A stretch of DNA of 64,000 nt from Pedobacter sp. MC2016-24 (GTDB lineage Bacteria; Bacteroidota; Bacteroidia; Sphingobacteriales; Sphingobacteriaceae), in the NCBI RefSeq assembly GCF_015223055.1, contig NZ_JADFBX010000002.1, forward strand, positions 186,001 through 250,000, read 5' to 3'. Shown piece by piece: positions 27,902 to 37,244 of this stretch (its first letter is position 1; each line of letters begins with the position of its first letter). The notes below the pieces were generated by a model. It was given only the letters and a program-made list of their open reading frames with translations. It searched no databases and was not told where the DNA came from. A program made the position numbers and the translations under genes.

Positions 27902-28609
27902 ATGAGTTCACTATCACAATTAGATCAGGTAAAAACCACTCCATGGAGCGGAGGCCGCTCGCCGTGGTCTGTAGAGTACGGCAAATTAATGATGTGGTTT
28001 TTCTTGCTTTCTGATGCCTTCACTTTTTCATCATTATTGATTTATTACGGAGCGCAGCGCTTTTCAAAATTTACCTGGCCTGATCCGGATCTGGTTTTCC
28101 AATCGGTTCCTGGCTTGCTGGATAAAGGTGCGCCATTGGTGTTCGTAGGTATCATGACCTTCATTTTGATCGTAAGTTCTGTAACTATGGTATTGGCTGT
28201 AGAGGCCGGTCACAGACGTTCTAAGAAAGAAGTAATCTGGTGGTTGGTCGCAACCATTATTTTCGGTTTCATGTTCTTAGGTTGCCAGGCATTAGAGTGG
28301 ACTCACTTATTCCATGAAGGATTTGGTTGGGGTAAAATTCCTAATCATGAAACTTTAAAGGAATTATTTACAGGTGAGGTATCTACTGTTTCTGCACAGC
28401 AGTTCTCTAACCTTTTCTTTACCATCACCGGATTTCACGGATTCCACGTATTTAGTGGCGTAGTTATTAATATCATCATTTTATGCATGACCATTAATGG
28501 TACTTTTGAAAAACGCGGACACTATTTAATGGTTGAAAAAGTTGGTTTATACTGGCACTTTGTTGATCTGGTGTGGGTATTCGTCTTTACATTCTTCTAT
28601 TTGGTTTAA
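27902..28609 (+). CDS. Cytochrome c oxidase subunit III (second copy)
   Basis: A 235-aa subunit III. It begins with WSVEYGKLMMWFFLLSDAFTF (the helix-I motif with FLLSDA/E), has TGFHGFHVFSGV and ends in GLYWHFVDLVWVFVFTFFYLV. It is paralogous to the preceding gene but carries a longer periplasmic loop (about residues 50-70 and 135-160). Both copies probably assemble into the oxidase, but I cannot tell whether together or as alternatives. Confidence 0.92.
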   Translation: MSSLSQLDQVKTTPWSGGRSPWSVEYGKLMMWFFLLSDAFTFSSLLIYYGAQRFSKFTWPDPDLVFQSVPGLLDKGAPLVFVGIMTFILIVSSVTMVLAVEAGHRRSKKEVIWWLVATIIFGFMFLGCQALEWTHLFHEGFGWGKIPNHETLKELFTGEVSTVSAQQFSNLFFTITGFHGFHVFSGVVINIIILCMTINGTFEKRGHYLMVEKVGLYWHFVDLVWVFVFTFFYLV

Positions 28610-28628
28610 TTCTTCAATTTAAAATATT

Positions 28629-28979
28629 ATGTCAGAACATTCACATACAGACGAGCATGCACATGGTGAGCATGCAGGTCTAACCAAAAAGAAAATATTT
28701 GAAGTATTGGGTATTTTGGTGTTGATTACAGCTATTGAGTTTATCATCGCCTTATGGGCAATCCCAGGTAAGCACATGTCTCAGCATATTGGTAACTACG
28801 TATACATCGCTTTAACATTATTGAAAGCGTTTTATATTGTTGCTTATTTCATGCACCTTAAATTTGAGAAAGTGGGCTTACAGGTTGTATTGTCTGTTTC
28901 ATTTATTTTTATTTTCTATTTCATTGTATTGATGCTGATTGAAGGTGGCTATTTGCATCTTCACATGCCACTTGTTTAA
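28629..28979 (+). CDS. Cytochrome c oxidase subunit IV (caa3/Bacteroidota type)
   Basis: A 116-aa protein with a His/Glu-rich N-terminal tail (SEHSHTDEHAHGEHAG) and three membrane helices; LKAFYIVAYFMHLKFE is the signature of prokaryotic COX subunit IV. A small structural subunit of the oxidase. Its stop codon (TAATG) overlaps the start of the SCO-like gene by one base, so the two are translationally coupled. Confidence 0.9.
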   Translation: MSEHSHTDEHAHGEHAGLTKKKIFEVLGILVLITAIEFIIALWAIPGKHMSQHIGNYVYIALTLLKAFYIVAYFMHLKFEKVGLQVVLSVSFIFIFYFIVLMLIEGGYLHLHMPLV

Positions 28980-29686
28980 TGAATAGCAGTCTAATAAAAA
29001 AAATATTAATCCTGGTCACCATTTTAGCGGTACCAGGATTTTTGTATTATTTACTACAGGATCAGGGCAAGAACAGGTACAAGCCTTTGCCTTTTTTTGG
29101 TCCCAAAAAAGTGGCTACTACCTTTCATTCGGTTAGAGGTAAAGAAATTCCTGATACCATTTATCACCAGGTGAATGATTTTAAGTTAGCCAATCAGGTC
29201 GGAGACAGTGTTAGCTTAGAAAATTATAAAGGAAAGATACTGATTGTTAACCTTTTTTATGCCAGCAAGCCATCTGGTTCTGTAGACTTTGCGAATAAGG
29301 CGATGAAAGTATATCACCATACCTATTCGAAAAATAAGATAGTCAACTTTATTGGTTTGAGCATCGATCCGCAACACGATACACCAGCTGTTTTGGCTAA
29401 ATATAGCAACACCATTGGCGCAAATGCTGGTAAATGGGACTTGCTGACTGGCGATAGTACGGTAATGTTTAACCTCATCAATAAAGGTTTATTGGTTGAT
29501 GCGTTGCAAGAAAAAGAAAAAGGTGAGTTGAAGTTCACCTATAGTAATATGTTTGTGTTGCTGGATCCTCAGCATCGCATACGTGGGTACTATGAAGTGA
29601 GTAGTCAGGAAGACTTGTCTAAATTAGATGACGAGGTTAAAGTACTGATTACAGAAGAATTAAGAAATAACAAAGACGGAAGATAA
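28979..29686 (+). CDS. SCO1/SenC family protein lacking the copper ligands
   Basis: A 235-aa thioredoxin-fold protein with an N-terminal anchor (KKILILVTILAVPGFLYYLL). SCO proteins deliver copper to the CuA site using a CxxxC motif and a distant His. Here the motif position reads K97-P-S-G-S101 (in LFYASKPSGSVDF) and the HS motif reads Y188-S (in FTYSNMFVLLD). No Cys occurs anywhere in the protein. The overall fold motifs (GLSIDPQHDTP, FVLLDPQHRIRGYY) are kept. It is thus probably not a copper chaperone but may be a structural or assembly factor. Start overlaps the subunit IV stop. Confidence 0.88.
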   Translation: MNSSLIKKILILVTILAVPGFLYYLLQDQGKNRYKPLPFFGPKKVATTFHSVRGKEIPDTIYHQVNDFKLANQVGDSVSLENYKGKILIVNLFYASKPSGSVDFANKAMKVYHHTYSKNKIVNFIGLSIDPQHDTPAVLAKYSNTIGANAGKWDLLTGDSTVMFNLINKGLLVDALQEKEKGELKFTYSNMFVLLDPQHRIRGYYEVSSQEDLSKLDDEVKVLITEELRNNKDGR

Positions 29687-29696
29687 GGAGTGAATT

Positions 29697-30233
29697 ATGA
29701 GTTTGGCAAAAGATTCAATAGAAAAAAAATACAATAAGTGGATTATCCTGCTATCTGTGGTGATTCCCGTTGCAGTAGCCATTTTATTTTTTGTTAAAAT
29801 TCCCAATGCAACTCCCTTACCAATGTTGCCGCCAATTTACGCAACCATCAATGGTATTACTGCCGTATTGTTGGTTGTAGCTGTTTGGGCGGTTAAAAAT
29901 GGAAAATTAAAATTACACGAGAACTTGATGAAAGTGGCTATTGGCTGCTCCTTAATGTTCCTGGTATTGTATATCGCTTACCACATGACTACACCCTCGA
30001 CCAAATTTGGCGGTGACGGCGCTGTGAAGTATGTGTACTTCTTTATCCTGTTGACGCATATCCTGCTTTCTATAGCCATTATTCCGCTGGTGCTGGTAAC
30101 TTATGTCAGGGCCTTGGCGGAACGCTTTGACAGGCACCGTAAAATAGCAAAAATCACTTTTCCGCTTTGGTTATATGTGGCTGTTACGGGTGTGGTGGTT
30201 TATCTGATGATTTCTCCTTATTACATATACTAG
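29697..30233 (+). CDS. DUF420 domain-containing membrane protein
   Basis: A 178-aa protein with five predicted membrane helices and the DUF420 features PPIYATINGITAVLL, KLHENLMKVAI, and LLTHILLSIAIIPLVLVTY, with several His in the membrane. DUF420 genes accompany heme-copper oxidase operons and include CtaM, needed for oxidase assembly in Firmicutes; a similar role here is inferred. It closes the respiratory block; no good terminator follows. Confidence 0.9.
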   Translation: MSLAKDSIEKKYNKWIILLSVVIPVAVAILFFVKIPNATPLPMLPPIYATINGITAVLLVVAVWAVKNGKLKLHENLMKVAIGCSLMFLVLYIAYHMTTPSTKFGGDGAVKYVYFFILLTHILLSIAIIPLVLVTYVRALAERFDRHRKIAKITFPLWLYVAVTGVVVYLMISPYYIY

Positions 30234-30404
30234 CTTTTTATTTTTTTTATTCTCTGATTATCTATTTGATTTTGCAAATGGGGAAGCGTTTTTTTGCCTT
30301 TTAAAAAAACTGTAGGCTTTTTTGGCACAATTTTGCGCCATAAGTTGTAAATTGGGGTTTTAAAACTCATTAACCTTTCAATCATCCCTAATGTTAAAAG
30401 GACC

Positions 30405-31031
30405 ATGAAGATCCACAAAAAAGCGACTGATGCTATTGCCACAGGGCAAGATTTGCTGTCAATGATTGCTGATGGGGATAAAGATGCATTCACGAATTTC
30501 TATCTGGACAACTTTAGAAAGCTCATATTGGTCTCTGATAAGTATGTTCAAAGCATTCCAGTTGCTGAAGAGCTGGTACAGGATGTTTTTTTAAAGATAT
30601 GGGAGGATCAGGACGCTCTTTTGGAGATTAAATCTATTAAAGCTTATTTGTACCGAAGTGTAGTCAATTCTTCAATCAATTATATCAACCGTCAAAGGAA
30701 CATCGAGAAGCACCACTTGCAGATTGCAGAAAATATTTCTCCGGAAGATCTGGATTTACAAGACAGCCACAATGAACTGATTGTCCTTTTATACGACGAA
30801 ATTGCCTTGTTGCCTGAAAAATGCCAGCGGGTTTTTAAAATGAGCAGGTTGGAGGGCATTAAATACAGGGATATTGCCGGTCAACTCGGCATTTCAGAGA
30901 AAACGGTAGAAAATCACATGGGAAATGCACTTAAAATTCTCAGATCCCGTATTCTCGAACAGGCGATGGACGTCAATACGGGTAAAAGCAGGTATAAATA
31001 CTTCAGTTTAATGGCCGTGTATTTGTATTAA
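30405..31031 (+). CDS. ECF RNA polymerase sigma-70 factor, FecI-like
   Basis: A 208-aa extracytoplasmic-function sigma factor. Region 2 is seen in AEELVQDVFLKIWEDQDAL and the following helix; region 4 is LPEKCQRVFKMSRLEGI followed by YRDIAGQLGISEKTVENHMGNAL, the DNA-binding helix-turn-helix. Paired with the FecR anti-sigma gene 103 bases downstream and the STN-domain SusC. In this scheme substrate binding at SusC signals through FecR to release the sigma factor, which then transcribes susC and the following genes. Confidence 0.93.
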   Translation: MKIHKKATDAIATGQDLLSMIADGDKDAFTNFYLDNFRKLILVSDKYVQSIPVAEELVQDVFLKIWEDQDALLEIKSIKAYLYRSVVNSSINYINRQRNIEKHHLQIAENISPEDLDLQDSHNELIVLLYDEIALLPEKCQRVFKMSRLEGIKYRDIAGQLGISEKTVENHMGNALKILRSRILEQAMDVNTGKSRYKYFSLMAVYLY

Positions 31032-31081
31032 CATAAGCTTAATCGAAATTTATTTCAAAAAGATCGTTTTTTTATAGAAAG

Positions 31082-31101
31082 TGACTAGGGGTTTTTAGTC
31101 A
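31082..31101 (+). other. Small hairpin with GGGGTTTT loop before fecR
   Basis: TGACTA (31082-31087) pairs perfectly with TAGTCA (31096-31101) around an eight-base GGGGTTTT loop. It lies 33 bases before the fecR start, in the sigma-anti-sigma spacer. It has no T-tract after it, so it is not a terminator; a role in translation or RNA processing is possible. Confidence 0.45.
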
Positions 31102-31134
31102 TCCATTTGTCTTATATAAAAAAACAGAAATCAC

Positions 31135-32097
31135 TTGCAAGAAAAATTACCCATTCAGGATATCATCCTGAAGTATCTTAACGAACCAGAAGACCCCGCT
31201 TTAATTGACCAAATTAACCAGTTGAGGGCAGCATCTGCAGAAAATGAAGCCTATTTTCAATCCACGAAAATGCTTTGGGATGCTGCTGCTGAAACCAGGC
31301 GACTGGAAGGGGTTAATGTGAGGAACTCCGCTGTTAATTTTAAGACCCAGCTGACTGAGCTTAGCGCTGTTCCTGCCCGTAGTCGTTCTCTATGGCCAAA
31401 AATTGCTGCTGCTGTAGTGCTATTGGCTGCTGGTTTCTGGATGTATAAAGAGAAAGTGGAGGTTAATTACCTGGTTAAACAAACTGGTGCTCAGATCGAC
31501 TCTGTATTGTTAAGTGATGGAACTAAGGTTATTCTTGCTGAAAATAGTACGGTTCAATATCCCGATAAATTTACTGGTGAAAACAGGCCCATTACGCTGG
31601 TCAAAGGACGTGGATTCTTTTTAGTGACTAAAGACCCAGCGCATCCTTTTGAAATTTCGATAGGACCTTCTACGGTTAAGGTCTTGGGTACTTCATTTAA
31701 CATCGACTATTCCGAGCGTAAGATTGATGTGTCTGTAAAAACAGGTAGGGTAATGTTTACGCCGAACCAAAAAAGCGCGCCCTCTATCTTAGTTGCTGGT
31801 GATGCTGTGAGCTATAACCTGATAAAGAATCAGCTGACACAGGAAAACGGTATTAATTCCAATGGCTGGCTGACGAAGGAACTTCACTTTGTAGATATGC
31901 CGCTGGATGCAGTTTGCAGAGAATTAAGCAATTATTATAACGTGAAGGTTATTCTATTGGATCACATGAATACCGCGAAAAAACTAAATGCCAAATTTAA
32001 CAATAGCAGTATCGATGAAGTACTGACGGTACTTAAAGAAACATATCCGATACAGGTACAGCAAAAAGATAGTGCTATTTATATTAAAAACTTATAA
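31135..32097 (+). CDS. FecR family anti-sigma factor
   Basis: A 320-aa membrane-spanning anti-sigma factor. The cytosolic N-terminal region (about 1-80) would bind the sigma factor, one helix follows (WPKIAAAVVLLAAGFWMY, about 83-100), and the periplasmic part carries the FecR domain (GAQIDSVLLSDGTKVILAENS) and the C-terminal STN-like DUF4974 (ELHFVDMPLDAVCRELSNYYNVK). The start is TTG at 31135: the frame has a stop at 31117-31119 and no ATG between. Works with the ECF sigma before it and with SusC. Confidence 0.92.
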   Translation: MQEKLPIQDIILKYLNEPEDPALIDQINQLRAASAENEAYFQSTKMLWDAAAETRRLEGVNVRNSAVNFKTQLTELSAVPARSRSLWPKIAAAVVLLAAGFWMYKEKVEVNYLVKQTGAQIDSVLLSDGTKVILAENSTVQYPDKFTGENRPITLVKGRGFFLVTKDPAHPFEISIGPSTVKVLGTSFNIDYSERKIDVSVKTGRVMFTPNQKSAPSILVAGDAVSYNLIKNQLTQENGINSNGWLTKELHFVDMPLDAVCRELSNYYNVKVILLDHMNTAKKLNAKFNNSSIDEVLTVLKETYPIQVQQKDSAIYIKNL

Positions 32098-32130
32098 TCA
32101 ACTGAATACCAATCATTAACTATTTATTTT

Positions 32131-35100
32131 ATGGAGAAAAACTACAAAAAGACCATGCGAAGACTGAGTCACTCCCTATTCGGCGGGTTGCTTTGTGCGC
32201 TCCTTTGCGTGTCATTAGTTCGCGCAGAAAGCGTGCAAAAGGGGCCGCTCGTGGCCGAGCGTCTCGACAATTACCTTAAAAAGATAGAACTTGCCTATCA
32301 GGTAAGTTTTGTATATGACGCAAGTCAGATCAACAAATCGATGAGTATTGATGTACCATCAAAACTAACCTCTATTAATTCCGATTTAGAACCACTTAAA
32401 GCAAACGGAATCAATTACAATATTGTAGGTAAACAGGTTATCCTTAAAAAAATTATTATACCTGTCACTGTTCGGGAACTGATTGTCAAAGGTCATGTTA
32501 CGTCTACTAAAGATAAAGAATCCCTTCCTGGTGTAAGCGTTAAAGAAAAAGGCGTCGCAAATGGTGTCTCTACAAATGGAGATGGATTTTATCAGATTAA
32601 AGTGAGAGAAGGGGCTACACTTGTTTTTTCTGCAATTGGATACAAAACTAGAGAAGTTGCCGTTTCTGGAAGGACGTCAATTGATGTGTCTTTAGATGAT
32701 GATGTAAGTCAGTTGAAAGAGGTTATGATCTCGACTGGTTATCAAAACATCAGTAAGAAGCTCTTTACCGGATCAGCTGTTACGCTGAGTGGTGCAGATG
32801 CAAAACGTGATGGTATTGCAGATGTAAGTAGAATGCTTGAGGGTCGTGTTGCCGGTGTATCCGTACAAAACGTATCGGGTACTTTTGGTGCTGCGCCTAA
32901 GATCCGTGTTCGTGGAGCTACATCAATTACTGGTGATAATAAGCCATTATGGGTAGTAGATGGAGTTGTACTTGAGGACGTAGTTAATGTTTCTAATGAA
33001 CAACTTTCAACTGGAGATCCAAGTACCCTGTTAGGATCTGCAGTAGCAGGCCTAAACTCTGATGATATTGAAAGTTTCCAGATCTTAAAGGATGCTTCTG
33101 CTACTTCTCTTTATGGAGCAAGGGCGATGAATGGCGTAATTTTGATTACGACCAAAAAAGGTAAAGTTGGTGACGGCTCTCCTGCAATCTCTTACACAGC
33201 CAATTTATCTAGTTATCTGAAACCTACTTACAGAACATTTGATATCATGAACTCTTATGACCAAATGTCTGTATATTCTGAGATGTATCGCAAAGGTTTA
33301 CTTAATTATAGTACCACTGTAAATGAGGCAAACGGAGGGGTTTATAAAAAATTATTTCAGAGCCTGGACTTTGCACCAGGATCAACAGTTCCCACTGTAA
33401 TCAATACGTTAGACGGAAGATCTTCTTTTTTAACACGCTATGCCAATGCAAATACAGATTGGTTTGACGTACTATTTAAAAATTCATTCATGCAAGAACA
33501 CTCCCTGAGTGTTTCAACAGGTACGGAAAAATCTCAAATGTATTATTCAACAAGTTATTTGAAAGATAATGGTTGGACTATAGGAGATAAAGTACAAAGG
33601 TTTACTGGTAATGTTAGAGGGAATTGGAAAATTAATGATAAAATTAGTTTTGGTTTAATTACAACAGGATCTGTTCGTGATCAGAAAGCGCCAGGAACAT
33701 TGGGTCGTACCACAAATCCGGTTACAGGTGAGTATTCCAGAGACTTCGATTTGAATCCATTTAGTTATGCGTTGAATACAAGTCGTACTTTAACTCCATA
33801 TGATGAAAATGGAAATCTGGAGTATTTTACTAGAAATTACGCGCCATTTAACATTATTGATGAGTTGAGGAAAAACACATTAGATCTAACACAAATAGAT
33901 TTTAAAGTACAAGGAGAAGGTCAATATAAAATTTTAAAAAACTTGACCTATAATTTCCTCGGTTCTTATCGTTATACAAAAAGTGGACAGGAACATAAAG
34001 TATTTGACGATTCAAATACAGCGAATGCTTACCGTGCAGGTGTATATCCTGAAAACTCATTTATCAGAGATAACAATAGGTTTCTTTACAAAAATCCAAC
34101 TGATCCTGATGCGTATGCTGTTTCAGTACTTCCAAATGGTGGTATTTATTATACCAACGATGATTTTATGAAAAGTTTCTTTGTGAGAAACAGTCTCGAT
34201 TGGAACCAAACTTTCAATGAAAAACACATTGTTAGGGTATTTGCCTCTCAAGAATTGCGTTATGCAGATAGGCAGAATACGCAGTTTACAGGTTATGGAT
34301 ACCAATATGACAAAGGTGGAACCCCTTTCATTGATCCTAATGCAATTAAACAAGCTGTGGAAGGTAACTTCAATTATTACTCAATGGTGCGTAATTTTGA
34401 TCGTTATGTGGCCTTCGCAGGTACCGCATCTTATTCATATAACAATAAATACCAACTTAATGGAACCATTAGATATGATGGGTCTAATCAAGTTGGTGAA
34501 TCTGCTCAAGCACGCTGGCTTCCAACCTGGAATGTGAGTGGTTCTTGGAATGCTGATGAAGAGGAGTTTATGAAACGTCAGGAAACCATTAGCAAATTAA
34601 CGCTTAGAGCAACATACGGGTTGACTGCCAGTTTAGGGAATGCAACTAATTCAAGTTTAATTGTTAGAAGTTCAAGCACATTACGTCCGCGTTTGTCCGA
34701 GATTGAAAATAGATTGACAATTGCATCATTGGCGAACTCTGAATTGACCTGGGAGAAACAGTATGAGGCTAACGTAGGTTTAGATGTTGGATTGTTTAAG
34801 AATAGGATGAATGTGACAGTGGATGCCTATCGGAGAAGTGGATTTGATTTAATCGGTCAGATTAGAAATTCTGGAATTGGTGGTGAGGTACTTAAATATG
34901 CTAACTATGCTGATATGATTTCAAAAGGTATTGAAGGCTCAGTAGGCGGCGATATCGTAAGAGAAAAAAACTGGGGTTGGAAATCACAAATTACGTTTGG
35001 ATATAACAAAGGTAGAATCACTAATTTAAAAGGAGAACCAACAATTTTTGATCAGGTTGGACCTGATGGCGGGCCTCAGATCGGTCATCCTTACAGAGGA

Positions 35101-35742
35101 TTGTACTCCATAGATTTTCAAAAATTGTCAGCAGATAATGGAGTTCCGTTCTTTATCAATGAAGCTGGGGAATTAAGTAACGAAGTGTATTTGCAGAGTA
35201 CAATTACTGATTATCTGAAATATGAAGGACCGATTGATCCCTTGTTTAATGGGGGTTTCTATAACTCTTTCAATTACAAAAATTTCACAGCATCGGTATT
35301 GCTTACCTTTAGTGCCGGTAATAAAGTGCGTTTAAATCCAGCGTATAAAAATGTTTACTCTGATTTGGATGCAACGCCGAATGATTTCTTAAATCGCTTC
35401 CTGTTTTATGGAGATTCGGGAACACCATCGATTTTAGATCCTAGAAACCGTACGGCGTTAAATGGAGCTTATCCGTATAATGCTTATAATTATTCAACTG
35501 AACGCGTGGCTGATGGTGGATTTGTTCGACTTAAGTCAATATCTTTTGGCTATACGCTGCCGAAACAAACCATCAACAGAATCGGATTTAAAACAGCCTC
35601 ACTAAATGTTGTAGGTAATAACTTGTTCCTGATTTATTCAGATAAGAAACTGAATGGACAGGATCCTGAATTCTTTAGCTCTGGAGGGGTTGCATTACCT
35701 ATCCCACAACAATTTACCTTGTCGTTAAAAGTTGGATTATAA
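32131..35742 (+). CDS. SusC/RagA-type TonB-dependent outer membrane transporter with STN domain
   Basis: A 1203-aa TonB-linked receptor. After an uncommonly long signal peptide (to about residue 33) there is an STN/secretin short domain (about 38-115: LAYQVSFVYDASQI), a carboxypeptidase-regulatory-like domain (about 122-195: SLPGVSVKEKGVANGVSTNG), and the plug with TonB-dependent receptor motifs (RGATSITGDNKPLWVVDGVV, ILKDASATSLYGARAMNGVILITTKKG in part). The C-terminal barrel ends in FTLSLKVGL with the expected terminal aromatic/Leu pattern. The STN domain ties it to the FecR/sigma pair. SusD follows in 17 bases. The substrate is unknown. Confidence 0.95.
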   Translation: MEKNYKKTMRRLSHSLFGGLLCALLCVSLVRAESVQKGPLVAERLDNYLKKIELAYQVSFVYDASQINKSMSIDVPSKLTSINSDLEPLKANGINYNIVGKQVILKKIIIPVTVRELIVKGHVTSTKDKESLPGVSVKEKGVANGVSTNGDGFYQIKVREGATLVFSAIGYKTREVAVSGRTSIDVSLDDDVSQLKEVMISTGYQNISKKLFTGSAVTLSGADAKRDGIADVSRMLEGRVAGVSVQNVSGTFGAAPKIRVRGATSITGDNKPLWVVDGVVLEDVVNVSNEQLSTGDPSTLLGSAVAGLNSDDIESFQILKDASATSLYGARAMNGVILITTKKGKVGDGSPAISYTANLSSYLKPTYRTFDIMNSYDQMSVYSEMYRKGLLNYSTTVNEANGGVYKKLFQSLDFAPGSTVPTVINTLDGRSSFLTRYANANTDWFDVLFKNSFMQEHSLSVSTGTEKSQMYYSTSYLKDNGWTIGDKVQRFTGNVRGNWKINDKISFGLITTGSVRDQKAPGTLGRTTNPVTGEYSRDFDLNPFSYALNTSRTLTPYDENGNLEYFTRNYAPFNIIDELRKNTLDLTQIDFKVQGEGQYKILKNLTYNFLGSYRYTKSGQEHKVFDDSNTANAYRAGVYPENSFIRDNNRFLYKNPTDPDAYAVSVLPNGGIYYTNDDFMKSFFVRNSLDWNQTFNEKHIVRVFASQELRYADRQNTQFTGYGYQYDKGGTPFIDPNAIKQAVEGNFNYYSMVRNFDRYVAFAGTASYSYNNKYQLNGTIRYDGSNQVGESAQARWLPTWNVSGSWNADEEEFMKRQETISKLTLRATYGLTASLGNATNSSLIVRSSSTLRPRLSEIENRLTIASLANSELTWEKQYEANVGLDVGLFKNRMNVTVDAYRRSGFDLIGQIRNSGIGGEVLKYANYADMISKGIEGSVGGDIVREKNWGWKSQITFGYNKGRITNLKGEPTIFDQVGPDGGPQIGHPYRGLYSIDFQKLSADNGVPFFINEAGELSNEVYLQSTITDYLKYEGPIDPLFNGGFYNSFNYKNFTASVLLTFSAGNKVRLNPAYKNVYSDLDATPNDFLNRFLFYGDSGTPSILDPRNRTALNGAYPYNAYNYSTERVADGGFVRLKSISFGYTLPKQTINRIGFKTASLNVVGNNLFLIYSDKKLNGQDPEFFSSGGVALPIPQQFTLSLKVGL

Positions 35743-35758
35743 TTAAAACAGATTAGAA

Positions 35759-37219
35759 ATGAAAAACACTATAAAATATTTAACACTAGTAGCTGTGCTT
35801 ACTTCAGCAAGTAGTTGCAAGAAGTATTTAGAGCAGGCTCCGGATTTAAGGGCAACAATTAATACGCCAGCAAAAGTTTCTGAATTGTTGGTTACGGCTT
35901 ATCCAAGAGGTAGTTATATTACCTTTTGCGAAGCTGCCAGCGATAATGCCGAAGATAAGGGTATTGCAGCAACTGACGAGGATTTACCGGCAAGGCCAGT
36001 TAATCGTGATGCATGGTACTTTAGAGACATTAAAAGTAACGATGCAGATTCTCCTGATAATTACTGGAATGAATGTTATGCAGCAATTGCTGTGGCAAAT
36101 CAAGCTTTAGCATCTATTAAGGCAAATGGAAATCCCCAGGCTTATACTGCGCAAACAGGTGAGGCCCTTGTTGCCAGAGCATATGCACATTTTATGCTCG
36201 TAACGTTGTTTTCACATGTATATGATCCAGCTACAGCCGAAACTGATCCTGGAATTCCTTACGTTACTGAACCGGAGATTATTGTATTTCAAAAATACTC
36301 ACGTAAAACAGTAGCTTATGTTTATCAGCAGATTGAAAAGGACTTAACAGAAGGATTACCATTGATCAATGATAATTCTTATAAGATCCCTAAATACCAT
36401 TTTACGACTTCTGCTGCACATGCTTTTGCTGCCAGATTCTTCTTGTTTAAAAAAGATTATGCAAAAGTAGTTGAGCATGCGAACCTGGTATTCGCTGGTG
36501 GTAATATTGCTGCTAATCTTAGAAATTTTGTTATTCCGGCATTTACAACTTTAGAGTATGGTGCGAGACAAGCGCTTTATACTGCTGCTGATAATCCTGC
36601 GAATATTTTGTTGCAAGAGACTAGAACCGGTTGGGCAAGATCACTGGCTTCTTATCGTTATGCATTGACAAATAATTTGTTATATACTACAATGTTTGGT
36701 CCTAATGTGACCGGCGCAAGTTGGGATTATAAAGTTTCTGGAAGAGAGTTTACCTTGAATACGAGTAAATTTCCTGAACATTTTGTGAAAACCAATCCAA
36801 ATTCCGATGTGGGTGAAAGCTACGCAATGATTCCTATTTTCTCAGCAGAGGAGGTTTTGTTCAATAGAGCAGAGGCAAATGCATATTTAGGGAATACTGA
36901 TGCATCCCTTAAAGATTTAACAGATTTTGTTAATAAAAGGATTATAGCGGGTAACACTGTTACTGCTGCAAAAATCACCAGTTATTATAAACCTGTAAAC
37001 TTGAAAGAAGGGATTGTAAAAACAGTACTTGATTTTAAAAAGACAGAGTACTTATTTGAAGGATTAAGGTGGTTTGATATTTTAAGGTACAACCTTCCAG
37101 TTGTACATAAAACAGCTGATTTGTTAACCACGCTAACCTTAGGTCCGAATGATCCAAGAAGGGTATTCCAGATTCCTGAGCAAGCTACGTTGGCAGGAAT
37201 TGAAAGAAATCCACGTTAA
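35759..37219 (+). CDS. SusD/RagB family substrate-binding lipoprotein
   Basis: A 486-aa outer-membrane lipoprotein (lipobox ASSC) that caps SusC and captures substrate. The TPR-like helices include ARAYAHFMLVTLFSHVYD, and the C-terminal motif FKKTEYLFEGLRWFDILRYNLP is the SusD hallmark. A protein of this clade (RagB/SusD next to an HExxH lipoprotein) is not typical of polysaccharide loci: no glycosidase is near. Confidence 0.94.
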   Translation: MKNTIKYLTLVAVLTSASSCKKYLEQAPDLRATINTPAKVSELLVTAYPRGSYITFCEAASDNAEDKGIAATDEDLPARPVNRDAWYFRDIKSNDADSPDNYWNECYAAIAVANQALASIKANGNPQAYTAQTGEALVARAYAHFMLVTLFSHVYDPATAETDPGIPYVTEPEIIVFQKYSRKTVAYVYQQIEKDLTEGLPLINDNSYKIPKYHFTTSAAHAFAARFFLFKKDYAKVVEHANLVFAGGNIAANLRNFVIPAFTTLEYGARQALYTAADNPANILLQETRTGWARSLASYRYALTNNLLYTTMFGPNVTGASWDYKVSGREFTLNTSKFPEHFVKTNPNSDVGESYAMIPIFSAEEVLFNRAEANAYLGNTDASLKDLTDFVNKRIIAGNTVTAAKITSYYKPVNLKEGIVKTVLDFKKTEYLFEGLRWFDILRYNLPVVHKTADLLTTLTLGPNDPRRVFQIPEQATLAGIERNPR

Positions 37220-37244
37220 TCAATTACTTTAGAAATTATCAGAT

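Noticed and set aside
30234..30404. Possible tRNA or regulatory RNA in the gap before the ECF sigma gene
   Set aside because: No tRNA-like cloverleaf or stable long hairpin is visible; only T-rich and A-rich runs.
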